Shown: positions 22,892 through 35,224 of the stretch, one piece after another | Position numbering within the stretch: position 1 is the stretch's first letter | How the letters are laid out: every line of letters begins with the position of its first letter | Source of the DNA: Allolobophora icterica | Taxonomy: Eukaryota > Annelida > Clitellata > Crassiclitellata > Lumbricidae | DNA length: 64,000 bases | Assembly (NCBI GenBank): GCA_963556255.1 | Contig: OY744615.1 | Location: forward strand, 10,924,115-10,988,114 | Direction: 5' to 3' | Notes under the pieces: generated by a model | What the model was told of the DNA's origin: nothing | What the model saw: the letters and a program-made list of their open reading frames with translations, nothing else | Databases searched by the model: none | Program-made: the position numbers and the translations under genes

Positions 22892-23114
22892 TGCATTTAG
22901 GTGTGTCGTAGAAGAACCGTGTGTTTTGTGCATATTTTTGTAGTAGGAATATTTCATTGCGATTCTTGTAATAGGACCACTTTCCTTATATTTAAAAGAA
23001 ACCGGAGGCGTAAAGCTTGCTCGCTAATCTTATTGAATTTGCAAAACTACAGGTTAACGCTGCCTAACATTATTTTAGCAAATGAATCTGTATTGTCCAA
23101 TGGCGGATGAAGCC

Positions 23115-23759
23115 TACATTGCAAGTTAACTCATGAATATTCTGCTCATGGGCCGGATATTACAAAGGGCAGTAAAACCTTAAAACGTTGAACATTAGAT
23201 TTAATTTAAAACCGTGAGCGAGACCGCAATAGATAAATATAAATATACTGATATAGGCATAGTTAAAGTAAAAATTTTGGAACAAAAAATGATGGTCTTG
23301 TTAAATCTGATTTAATTTTTAAACTATGCACAAATTCAGGGGGAATGCCCCTTGCCCACTCCGGACGTACAATGTCGTCCATGTTCAAATATCGCCGCCT
23401 AAAAGCAAAATAAAATCATAGGGGCGAAAGTAATCATTACGAATTTTAGCAGAGTGTTCGATTTGCAAAGACATGTTGAGTATGTGTGTACACCTGACAT
23501 TTAAACTTTAATCTATTTTCAGTACTGCATAAAATTTGAAAATGTACAGAAAAGATTAAAATCTATTGTTTCGTTTTATCTATAGTGAATTCTGATGGTG
23601 TAATGTTTAACGTTCTGTTTTATTGTAAGCTATGTGCTGTTAGAGATGAAAAACGTTGGCTCACCTCTTTATTCGCAAGGTGGAGGCATGTGTTAGGTTT
23701 TGTAACAGAAATGGTGGGTCTTTATTAGAGCTGGAAGTAAATCCATAATTAAATATTCT
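23115..23759. other. Noncoding, partly shared with 19671-19915
   Basis: The left half continues the tandem duplication and includes a G/C-rich end (about 23335-23370) resembling the CATGGGCGTC hAT-type family. The rest shows no gene. Confidence 0.45.
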
Positions 23760-24339
23760 CAGTGTGGGTAAACTCAGACAAGAAATGAGTTAAATCAAAA
23801 CTCAACTCATGCACCTCAAAATGAGTTTAAACTCAAACTCAACTCATCCTAAGTGAAATGAGATAACTCAAACTCACGTGTTAAATGAGTTAAATCATAA
23901 ACTCACACGTTTCATACTAGCACGTTCTAATCGAGCAATAAATTTTCCATCACGCCTACTTGTAACAGAAAAATATTTTCCATCAAGACTACACGGTACT
24001 TCAGCCATGTTGTTCTTAACTGTTCACAATATACAAAATATGCAGTGCTTAAACACTGTCCGCTAGCAGTGTTTACGACCCTCCCTGCCGTCACCACTCA
24101 CCAGTATGGAAAGCCGACGATATAAAAAAGGCTTGTTTCAACATAATATGTGCCGAGTGCCGAAGAGTGAGTTGAGTTTAAAATAATTGACAGTTACAAC
24201 TTAAGCTCACAGAAAATATGAGTTAACTCAAACTCATAACTCACACTCTTTAAGGTGAGTTAACTCAAACTCATAAATCACAGCAAGTCAGTTAACTCGT
24301 GAGTTTAAACTCATCTGAGTTAACTCATACCAAACACTG
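23760..24339. mobile_element. hAT-type nonautonomous element, 580 bp, full of palindromic GAGTTAACTC words
   Basis: The left end is CAGTGTGGGTAAACTCAG, and the right end is the complement of CAGTGTTTGGTATGAG. A perfect 8-bp duplication AATATTCT lies at 23752-23759 and 24340-24347. TGAGTTTAAACTCA and GAGTTAACTC motifs recur more than ten times on both strands near both ends. No transposase is present. Confidence 0.8.
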
Positions 24340-24560
24340 AATATTCTTAACAACTCTTCAAAAGATTATGGATTACGTTGTAAGAATTAAAATTCTACTT
24401 AAGTGATCAGGATTAGACTTTGATTCTACTTGCCTTAAAATAGACCAATATGGTCTGCACAGCTAAGTCAAGCCATTTGTAGGTATGGAGTATGGACCTA
24501 GACTGAGTTTGCTGTTGTACAATAATTATAATTATTATTATAATTTTAATATTTGTTTGC

Positions 24561-24584
24561 TCGAGGTACAAATAATCCCTCAGG
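24561..24584 (-). repeat. REL-endonuclease retroelement 3-prime tag S1
   Basis: TCGAGGTACAAATAATCCCT then CAGG: complementary CGAGG/CCT(C)AGG halves around a short A/T loop, next to AT-rich ATT-like sequence. It is one of eight related tags in the window. Confidence 0.5.
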
Positions 24585-24604
24585 ACTTAAAATGGCTGAG
24601 GAGA

Positions 24605-24871
<267 letters not shown>

Positions 24872-24944
24872 AATTCAAACCGACAAGTACACAGCAAGAT
24901 TACACTGAAACATGACAGTACAATTAAGATCATAATAATAATAA

Positions 24945-26112
<1,168 letters not shown>

Positions 26113-26228
26113 AGCACCCATTGGCCCCATGCTACATTCACGCGACTTCGGCAGAGGTTTGGGCGGCGGCGGAGCTGGCGGCTGCAAGAAAAACCACCAA
26201 GTACAACCAGCTACTCGCAAACCACCAT
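26113..26228 (+). pseudogene. R2/R4-like retroelement fragment, continuation
   Basis: Encodes YIHATSAEVWAAAELAAARK then TTKYNQLLANHH, the Ala-rich ARKTxKY segment expected after the endonuclease site. It is the missing continuation of 24945-25505 and corresponds to RKNVKYNVLLNTH in the - strand copy at 55.2 kb. It is cut at its 3-prime side by another tag-bearing element. Confidence 0.65.
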
Positions 26229-26243
26229 TATTATTTTTTTTTT

Positions 26244-26275
26244 GCCCCGAGGTATACAGGATCCCTCAGGGACTT
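26244..26275 (-). repeat. REL-endonuclease retroelement 3-prime tag S3
   Basis: GCCCCGAGGTATACAGGATC then CCTCAGGGAC, preceded by ATTATT and T-rich sequence. The halves can pair as CCCGAGG with CCTCAGG with one mismatch. Confidence 0.55.
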
Positions 26276-26332
26276 CAACATTATTTACAGTGTAGATTTG
26301 TACGGAATGGGCCCTATTCGTCTAGGTTAGAA

Positions 26333-26465
<133 letters not shown>

Positions 26466-27214
26466 ATCAGTTCATAAAGTATCCCGTGTGCGGTCAACAA
26501 TATAAATTACAAAATGTATCAGCTTTAATGTAGCTCAAGCTGCTACACGAACCCCCTTGCAGTTGCTCTGCGGACATCAGATAAGTACGTGACATCTTGT
26601 ATCAGACAGTGCCATAGAATAGATCAGCCTTGGACATTCACACAAGAAAAGCGCAACCCACGCATGAAACTCAGCAAGTTGATCCTCTTTGGAAATTGTT
26701 TTAGTTTCCTGAATCGGACACTGTATCCAAAATTCTGACTCGTAAAAAATAAAAAAACTTGACGTTGACTGCACATAACGAATGACTCGGTTCATGTCAT
26801 TTTACTGCTAGCTGGACCTATATTTCTGGGCATAAATGTTCACTAATGAGTAACGGTCGACGCTCCCCAGATCCCCAGTCGTCTGGCGAGGGGATAAACT
26901 CCTCCCCAGCTCCAGGGGTAGCGATCCCGAGGGAGGTCGAGGGGACAAGTCCCCACCTTTGACAGTAAGTAAGTAAGTAAATAGTTTATTCGCCACCAAA
27001 TGAAACAATCACAGCAATAAAACACAGTACCCTGGTACAGATATAGTGGCAGGCTGCCGGAGAAGTCTCGTAGGACTCATCTCGCCGGTCGCTCACTTTG
27101 GAAGGGGGGAGGTACACAGTATACAACTGTACCCCCGAATTTAGAAGAAATTTGTTATTGCTATATTTGCAAAATATTTGCCAAGTGGAAACTGAACCAC
27201 TGAGACCAGGCAGC
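26466..27214. other. Noncoding; contains a probable retroelement tail
   Basis: No gene seen. On the - strand, GCGAATAAACTATTTACTTA followed by repeated CTTA (about 26963-27000) looks like a TTAC-tailed LINE end of the kind seen at 8.15 kb. Confidence 0.4.
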
Positions 27215-27582
27215 CACAGTATAAATAATTACACAGTACGTCGACTCCCGGCCTCTACAGCAGTCAGAATGTGTGACCGACCGCCATCTTGAAAGAGAAC
27301 GTTTACATGCCGATGCACCGGAAACAATAACATCAAATATTTTTTAAATGTTACAACAACATTGAGGACTACACGCCGATACACCGGAATCCATCACATA
27401 AAATATTTTTTAAACGTTACAACAACATCGAGGACTTCATTAGAATTAACAATATTATTTTTAACGTTAATTTCAGCTGAAATCTATAATTCAAAAGCTA
27501 CGTTTCAAGATGGCGTCACTCCCAAAAACTAGTCAACAGTTAGCAATGCGAGTCGACGTACTGTGTAATTATTTATACTGTG
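27215..27582. mobile_element. Inverted-repeat element, 368 bp
   Basis: Perfect 33-bp inverted ends begin CACAGTATAAATAATTAC (27215-27247 and 27550-27582). Weaker matches further in share CGCCATCTTGAAA. Two similar internal blocks carry CCGATGCACCGGAA-like words. There is no clear target duplication, so the class is open. Confidence 0.7.
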
Positions 27583-29384
27583 AGGAGGCAGCTGACAAGT
27601 CAACGCGTTGCCAACAACAACTAACATAAATTAATGAGTTTATAATAATTCCGTTTATATTGTTTCGCAATATGTTGCTAACTAATAAAAATGAAATAAC
27701 TTTAGATTTGAATTAGTTTGCATGTGATTATACAATCTGATGAAAATACATCCACATGCCGTTACAAAGCGCCTACCCTACATTTTTTAATGCGTATTTC
27801 GTGCACAAAACAGGTTAAAAAATTTGAGTTTAAAAGTTTTAAGCCTTAGGCGCTCCGGTACTTAAAAATTTTCGTCTACACTACTGGGGCAAGTGTGCGC
27901 AAAAAAACGTGTTCGAGAATGTTACTTGGCGTTCGCTCAGTGGCACAAACCTTCAATTGTTATACTACAGATTCGGCGCGATACCGAATAGATCATCTTT
28001 CAGTGTTCTTCTCATAGGTGACCATATCTTCCATGCATCGTCCAGTTTTTTTCAGCCAATAGACCTCTGTACTATAGGTACTTGGTCATCATTGCGGATC
28101 GCATGAAGGTGACCTAGTGGGCGGATGTTATAGAAGTTGGTTGTTCTGTTTTTCTTATGAAACTCTTCAAACTACAGACAAGAAGGATGGAATACCAGAG
28201 TTGTGGTGCGGAAAATATATCTTATTTGCGCCATCAATAATTAGAGGTACCAATTAGAGGTTTTCTTTGTTTGATTGTTTATCAATTAATTCTTACGTTA
28301 TTGTTGATTTAATTATTTATTTAAGAACGCTTAATACACGATGAAAATCAGTAGCTCTGAATTTAAAACACGAAACAAGTACATGAGCGACTTTTCAATG
28401 GTACAGAATCTGTTCAGCTGGTACGAATCCGCAATCGTTGGATACAGGCTTAGTGCACCAACGAATAGATCACCTGCTGGTCTAATCGATTGTGCATGGT
28501 GGGCCAGAAGATATGAACGTCGTGAACCTCACTCTTAATATGAGAAGAACCAGGGACAAGAATAAAGGGAAAGACAATAGCAAAAGCATCGAGAACTATT
28601 CATTCATTCATTCATTCATTCATTCATTCATTCATTCATTCATTCATTCATTCATTCATTCATAGAGTGTATATGGAGGAATGACGTCTTTGGATTTCTG
28701 GACCTCACCTTAAGGGCTGTTCGACGACTAAGCTTACAAATAAATATTTCCTAATTAGTGTGAAATAATCGATCAGCCAGAAGATAGGGAAGTTAATTAG
28801 CGACTAAATTAGTGTCAACGTGCCGATAACCAACCTGATTTCTAAGCAGTTTACCCGAAGGTGAATCATTATAACATCTGATACTGCTCATTAGTTCATT
28901 CTCATCGATTCTGCTAAAGAAAATGCTTCGATATCGCCTAAGGTAAGCGTATCGATCTTAATGAACGACTGTCAGTGCCAAGTATCTGAAGCCAAAGTCC
29001 TGCACACCTACATGTACACTATACTTGAATGTCAGAGTACGTGACCTAATCTCTACATAAAATCACTCGTGTGACTCCCTAACTTTTCTTGCGATTCGTT
29101 TAAGTTTCTTCTTTTCAAGAATATCATTTATCACATAAAATCTTCAAATTGTAACTTGCAACAAAATCCTACTGTCATCACAGGTGACCCGGTCAGTGCT
29201 TAAAAGTTGTGAGCCAAATTCAGCCAAGTACAGACCCAAGATGGATAAAATTATGCGATGTATCCGATATAATCTATGAGAATATTTGTGTCAATTGTCT
29301 CATTTTTTACAACCATTGGAAAGGTTTATTATACTATTGTCCCAAACAGTCTAAAAATTGCCTAGGTAATTCCAATTTTCAAGT
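27583..29384. other. Noncoding stretch with (CATT)n microsatellite
   Basis: No gene recognised. ATTC/CATT repeats fill about 28596-28664. Short frames at 27909 and 28341 have no domain. Confidence 0.45.
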
Positions 29385-29835
29385 CTGTGGACAGGAACCA
29401 ATCTCAGCATTGGCCTACTATAGGCCAATATCAGTTTTGCCATACTTTTCTAAACTGATTTAAAAAATCGTTAATGGAAGACTAAAGTCATACTTAACAT
29501 CAAAGAATATCTGATTTAAAGGCCAGCATGGCTTTCGTTCAGGACATTCTATCTATGGCCGTACTGGAAATGTATGACAAAATCTCCGAAGCTATGGACA
29601 GCAACCACTTCTCTTACCCACAGCTCTGGGACTGATGGTTTGGACCCAACTATTGTGGAACCTTCAATACACTATATAGCGGCCCCTATGGCTGATATAA
29701 TAAACTGCTCTCTAAGGACAGGAACTGTTCCCTTGAGTATGACGACGTCCATCATCTCCCTATCTACAAGTATGGCAATAGGAAGAAACTTACGAATTAT
29801 AGGCCTGTTTCAATAGTACCCTACTTTCCAAGTTA
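29385..29835 (+). pseudogene. Two LINE reverse transcriptase fragments in permuted order
   Basis: The first part reads YRPISVLPYFSKLI, GQHGFRSGHS and DKISEAMDSN (motifs 1-3). It is followed by a segment that should precede it: SSGTDGLDPTIV, DIINCSLRTGTVPLS and, after a frameshift, KYGNRKKLTNYRPVSIVPYF. Each fragment contains its own YRPxSxxPYF. They look like two truncated copies of one LINE family joined head to tail. Confidence 0.6.
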
Positions 29836-30344
29836 CTAGAATAAAATTTATATTCTAGACTATATAACTTCATTGACAAGGTGAATGTATTATGATGATG
29901 ATGAGTTCTCTGCCCGAAGGCAGGTTCATTGGCTTTAGGCCACACGGGGATGAGATGAGTGAGGTGGTTTCCCGTTGCCTTCCTCACAGGTGAATTTATT
30001 ATACCTTCTCTCTCTTTATAGGCTTTATAGGCAGTGGACAACAGCTGCACAGACGAATCAAGAGACAAATGTCAAATGAAATGTAGACTATGGAGTCACT
30101 ATGGTATCTTCGGAATAGAAATAATATCCAAGTCAACAATGCTCCTCTTGGTGTGGTGCATAAAGTAAACAACTGAGAGTGAAGTACGGAAACCTGGGGA
30201 AAAAGACATGTCTAGTAGGGTGGAGTGAAAAAATGATTTTTAAATAAATGAATTCCAATAGTGGGCAAAAGTTGCAACTTAGGTAGAGTAAGAAACACAC
30301 AAAATATTTTAAATTTCAAATGACATCTTCTGCCCTCTACCGTC

Positions 30345-31610
30345 GATGCAATATTTCAACGTGATTAACCTAATTTCACAATGGATGTCATCCAATCTCC
30401 TCTGCCTTAACCTTTCCAAAACAGAATTCATAATCCTAGGTCTTCCTGATCATATCAAGGAAAGCCTAACCCTTCCATACACCCATCGACTAACTCATTG
30501 CTTCTTACCTTTCACATCGGACCCCCCTCCAGTCCATTACTTGTGACCCACACCTCTCCTTCTCTAACCACATCTCAAACCTCTCGCGCTCCTGCTTCAG
30601 ACACATTTGTGACCGTCGCATCCGGCCCAAGATCGACCTTAAAACTGCCTCTACCATTGTTACCTCTGTTGTTCATTGATTACAGCAATTCCCTCTTCCT
30701 CAATCTTGAATCCACCAAAATCAAGCGTCTGCAACTTATCCAAAAGTCAAATCTCTACATTGGCTAAAAATCCCAGAGTGAACCCACTTCAAAGTCCTAT
30801 CACTAACCTATAACTCCCTACAATATATCCAGCCCAAGTACCTCCGCGGTCTCTTCACCATTCAGGCAACCCGCTCCACCCGATCCTCCTCCTATTTCAG
30901 TCTTTCTCGATATCCGGTCACAACTCATCCCAATAATAAACCCAGTCAAATCCAACAGAGCACCACGCCTCTGGAACGATCTCCCCCTTGAATTCCGCAG
31001 ATTCTTGGTTCCTCCATCATCATTCCAACCCGTCCTCCATCTTTCTCCTCATGTTCCTCTATCTATCTCCGGGCTTTCCACCCCAAACTGAAGTCTCCCC
31101 TTTAAAAGTAGGGCCTACTCCTACCCTGACTCATTTGATCCTGTGCCTTCCAATTCTCCTCGCCCTAAATAACACCCACTTCACAGCTGCTCTGCTTCCT
31201 CTCTTGATCTGCACCCCCCCCCAAACCAGACTCGGACCTCTTTTAGATTACTCTCTGGAAAATCCCCTCAACACTCACAGTCGTACACTGGCGCATCCTG
31301 CTTGGACAGAGCTTCGGGACTTCTTTCGTTCTCTCCTAATTTTCTTCCTTTCAGTAATGTCGCTGCATTCATTAGGCGTTACAATCATAGGCGTAATTTG
31401 TCGGAGGAACGATGGGTAATCGTACCCCACCCCATTCTTTCTGCTGGGGTACCGTACCCCCCACTTTATGAACAATGCCAATCAATATTTTATTATTTTG
31501 CCTTCCCAGAGATCGCAGTCAACGCCTTGCTTCCTTCATGTAAGAAATTGGTGCCCCCCACTTTTTAGACCAAAGTTACGCCCCTGGTTACAATTATATT
31601 ATCCTGTAAC
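30345..31610 (+). pseudogene. CR1-like LINE, reverse transcriptase C-terminal half
   Basis: Translating across frameshifts gives ISQWMSSNLLCLNLSKTEFI then ILGL, DYSNSLFLNLESTKIKRLQL, QPKYLRGLFTIQATRS, SRYPV, an APRLWNDLPLEFRRF-like stretch, and SNVAAFIRRYN interrupted by a hAT-type insertion at 31386. After the insertion YIIL and a stop follow. It is related to the LINE at 15.4-16.1 kb. It is truncated and inactive. Confidence 0.7.
31386..31586. mobile_element. hAT-type nonautonomous element nested in the LINE, 201 bp
   Basis: The ends are CATAGGCGTAATTTG and the complement of CAGGGGCGTAACTTTG. A perfect 8-bp duplication GTTACAAT lies at 31378-31385 and 31587-31594. Removing the element and one target copy restores the LINE frame across the site (RRYN to YIIL). 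Confidence 0.8.
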
Positions 31611-31898
31611 ACACCAGAGGCAATTTCCGCAACTGATTTGAATGTGCATTTCATGAATTGTAACAGTTCGACGACAGTCAGTTGAAGAAAAAGAAAAATA
31701 ATGCACCACATTGACCTTATTCAAAGAATTTTATATGGTAAATATAAAACCGTCGGTAGAGGGCAGAAGACGCAAAGCAAAATCAACAATATTTTGAGCA
31801 CTAATTACACTCACATGCTGGCAACTTTCCATCGCTATTGGAAAACGTTTGCTTAAAAAAATTTTTTTTTGCCATTTTCACTCCACCCTAATGTCTAG

Positions 31899-32339
31899 GA
31901 CGCAATAGATTAATAAATTTCTTGTAAACATACTGATTGAGTGCATAGACTAAGATAAGTAGGGCACACTAAACCAATTTTGTGTAGGACCAGAAATTCC
32001 AATAAGCAAACAGTGCGGCTTTCGTTAAATGAAACTTACGGTGTGCAGATTGAAATAGGAAGTTTAGGGAGTTTGATGGGTTGAGGATAGATGGGCTTAC
32101 ATAAGATTCGAACTACTCGTTGAAGAAGTTTACACATAAAATTCAAAGTTGAACTGAGTTTGTAATTTGGCAGGTCATCAGGACCGATAGATAATACCTT
32201 AAGCAGCTGATGAACTATGACAACAGAAAATGCAAATGGGAAGGATACCTTGATATTCGATGTAATGTTAGGACCCAGGGTAGAAAAACACTTTCAGAAG
32301 AAATGCACAGATGTATGAATTGTGTCAAGGAGATGGTTA
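31899..32339. other. Spacer, no gene seen
   Basis: AT-rich DNA. It may include degraded upstream parts of the following LINE, but no motif is convincing. Confidence 0.35.
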
Positions 32340-33130
32340 TCTTTGGTGAAGAAAATATAAGCTTTGGGACCTCTGCAAGTGTTTTCACTTAAATTTGTCA
32401 ATGACAGGAAGTGTAGAATTTGAATCACGGCACTGAAGAACCGACCACTTTAAGCCTCATTAGCAATCTCAGAGCGAAAAGAGTTACCGAGAAGAAAAAT
32501 TAACAACATCTTAAAAACGAATGCTTAAAACTCTGATACGAAGCTTGGTGCTATATGGATCCGAAACGTGGACCATGAGAAAAGAGGAGATAAGCTATTA
32601 GAGGCCTTTCGAAATGTGGATATGGCGAAGGATGAAAAATTAGCTGGACAGTACATAATATAACAAACGGGGAAGTGTTGAAGGGGGCTCGGGAAGAAAG
32701 AGCTATGATACCTGCAATAAGGGAGCGACAGAGAAAATAGATCGGTCAATCCCTTAGGGGGACTCACTCTTGAAAACCGTCTATGAGCAGTGGCGTATAT
32801 AGCTTTTCAAGGGCCCGGGTGCAGGGGACCCTCATGGGCCCTGTTTGGCACTGTAAGGCATGTACTTTCAACAATGGTTATAAAAAATTGCCTGTTGTCT
32901 CTGTGGGCCGCCGGAGGTCGTAGGCCCGAGTGCCTTGCACCCTCTGCATCTATGATTGTACGGCACTGTCTATGAGAGCAGAATGGAGGGGAGGAGAACA
33001 AGAGGAAGGCCTACAAAGATATGTTGCTGGACCGGATGATGACGTATGGATACGGCAAGCTAAAACAAGAGGCTAAGCATTGAGAGGAGTGGCGTCATCG
33101 GACATCAGAACCAGTTTCAGGGCAGAGAAC
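32340..33130 (+). pseudogene. RTE-like LINE end split by a hAT-type element
   Basis: RMLKTLIRSLVLYGSETWTM, FEMWIWRRMKN and KTVYE, then after the insertion SRMEGRRTRGRPTK, are characteristic of the region after the reverse transcriptase core in RTE-type elements (LLYGCETWT, FEMWCWRRML, KGRRSRGRPRK). Several stops and frameshifts are present. Confidence 0.65.
32788..32968. mobile_element. hAT-type nonautonomous element, 181 bp
   Basis: The ends are CAGTGGCGTA and the complement of CAGTGCCGTA. A perfect 8-bp duplication TCTATGAG lies at 32780-32787 and 32969-32976. The insertion splits the RTE-like frame, and excision in silico joins KTVYE to SRMEG. Confidence 0.85.
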
Positions 33131-34219
33131 CTGAAGAAGAAGAACCAGAAATTTTATCAGCAAAAAGGTTAAGAATTTACTTGCAAGGTCTTGGGTAGTA
33201 ACACATACAGTGGGGGCGGTAATGTGACGGGTTATTTAAGGTAATTCGTAATGTTTTTGGAAATGCAGTCAAATGTGCAGATTTGGCAGATAAAGCAAGT
33301 TTTCGTAAAACTTGGAATTGTTGCTTAAACCTAGTATCGAGGGAAGGAAGGCGAGAGTGGCGACACTAGACACTTGACACTTGTTTATTTGATAACCAAA
33401 CTTACACAGATACAGCAGAAACACGCATTATTATATTCCAAAGACAAAGACACCAACGCTTCTACGGTCTTCTGCGACGAATAGCCTCAGAGACGACAGA
33501 GTTGGAACAATGCTGAGGTGTACCGCTGTAGGCTCTTAGTCATAAAAGAAATTAGAGTTCATTCGTTGAATACACTCGTCGACCCACGAGTATTATCGGA
33601 TATTAACCCGGAACACGAGTAGTAAATAAATATTTGCCAATTTCTAATAATAGCCTATATCGATACCTTCGACCGTCATAACAACTTCGAGCCAGACAGT
33701 CGCTTGACATAAAACTCATCAACAATCATACATGCATGCATGCATACATAGATACATGTACATTTATATAGCGCTAGGCTTCTTAAAACCGCGGAAGATG
33801 TCTTCCTGTGCTGGAACCATGGTCCTGATCCATTAGCCGAAAGCTGTTTCACTTAATTGGAGAACAACTTCCGCAGTAAAGTTCGGATATTATTATCCAG
33901 TTAAGGGAAGCAGCTTTCTCCAAATAACTCCGGGCTATAGACTGCAGTTCGCAACGCCTGTGAGCTTAACTAGTATACAAAGTTAAAACTAACGTGACTA
34001 TAGACATATAAAAATAACTTTAGGCCTACTCATATGAGAGATGTCAGGAAGTATTAGGCCGAAATATATTGCCGATAGGAGAGTTTTCAAAAGGATCAAA
34101 GACCGAAATCACTTACCGCATCGGATAGCAGTATAATAATGTGGTACTAGAGAGTAAAAAAGTAAATGCAAAAGTAAAAAGTAAATGTAATTTTGTCTGA
34201 AAGGAGTCTGCAGCCAATT
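33131..34219. other. Noncoding; LINE/SINE tail and a block shared with 59 kb
   Basis: No gene seen. CATG/CATA repeats at about 33733-33765 precede TATATAGCGCTAGGC, a retroelement-tail pattern on the - strand. About 33800-33880 (CGGAAGATGTC ... GAACAACTTCCG) matches the inverted pair at 58.94-59.09 and 59.84-60.0 kb. Confidence 0.45.
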
Positions 34220-34357
34220 TGGTTTGAACGCAGATAATTGTGGCTCACAGCCAGGAAAAGTTATCGCTTTCGAGAGCCAGATATGCTTCTATTACGAAAC
34301 GAAACACTTCAGACAGAATAACTACTGTATGCATATCAGAGAGTTTGACAGAGAGGA

Positions 34358-34466
34358 GAGAGAGACAGACAGACAGACAGACAGAGACAGAGATAGAGAC
34401 AGAGACAGAGAGACAGAGACAGACAGAGACAGACAGACAGAGACAGACAGAGACAGAGACAGACAA
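34358..34466. repeat. (GACA)n microsatellite upstream of the pseudogene
   Basis: GACA/GAGACA repeats. A longer tract occupies the equivalent place upstream of receptor 7 (60139-60295), and a trace remains at about 45250 upstream of the second pseudogene. Confidence 0.85.
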
Positions 34467-34780
34467 AATAATAATAAAGTCAGACACAAGTCGTCGACTT
34501 TTGAATTCTTTGGCCTACATAATGTGGAGCATCTGAATAGTTCTTAAAAGCCTGTTTTCTCCTTTTCACTATACACGATTCGCTTTTAATATGAGGTCTT
34601 TCCTAATAACTCTATTTGACAGAACAGTTAGTCTATAATTATTCTCTGAATAGTGCACAATACATTAATTATGTTACGCTTGCTTGAGAGCAATTGCCAA
34701 CGGCAAATTGACGTTGTTGATCTGTATTGACCTCTCAGCGTTATGTAAAACTCACTCGAAGAAATGTTGATCCGTAAATA

Positions 34781-34832
34781 TATAAGTCACATCGCAGATG
34801 AGTTGCGGACAGTCGCACCCCGAACATCAGAT
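34781..34832 (+). promoter_or_regulatory. Shared receptor core promoter, pseudogene 4 copy
   Basis: TATAAG at 34781-34786, then a 16-bp insert, then GGACAGTCGCACCCCGAACA and the initiator TCAGAT with A at 34829. The TATA-to-A distance is 48 bp, against 32 bp at the intact genes. Confidence 0.6.
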
Positions 34833-35224
34833 GAGTTCTGCTTTTCGGGACTTTAACATCCTCCGTCTTTTTGCGATTAATAACTTGCCGATGTGAAGTC
34901 TGATCAAATTATTAGAGGTGCCACTATTGCTACTGGTAGCAAACAAGAAAGAGGGAACATCGATCTAATAGCTTGCCTTTTACAAAGATGAATGGCCGAA
35001 CACTTTGGGCACTTTGGTGAATCAAGTGACTGCATTCAGGCCACTTTCTGAACTGGGCACAAAGGCCGATTGTCAGTATTGAGTTAAATTCATCTCGCTC
35101 TTAACAGACATTCAAGCAAAGCTGCTTATCTGACAACGATTCTCATACAATTGAATCTCGAGATTACATCACCTTAAGTCGTGAAACGCAGGGCAAAATT
35201 GAGACGAAATTCTCCAGATACATA

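Larger units (their letters stand above)
20194..23108 (+). repeat. Segmental duplication, copy B (about 2.9 kb)
   Basis: Tandem copy of 16501-19502 carrying receptor 3 and the same hAT-type element. Beyond 23108 the similarity resumes to about 23360, matching 19671-19915. Confidence 0.85.
30216..31890. mobile_element. hAT-type element hosting a nested LINE
   Basis: Perfect 16-bp inverted ends TAGGGTGGAGTGAAAA and a perfect 8-bp duplication ATGTCTAG at 30208-30215 and 31891-31898. A second inverted pair, TCTTCTGCCCTCTACCG, lies at about 30324 and 31745. The LINE at 30345-31610 separates the two halves, so the empty element would be only about 400 bp. Confidence 0.85.
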
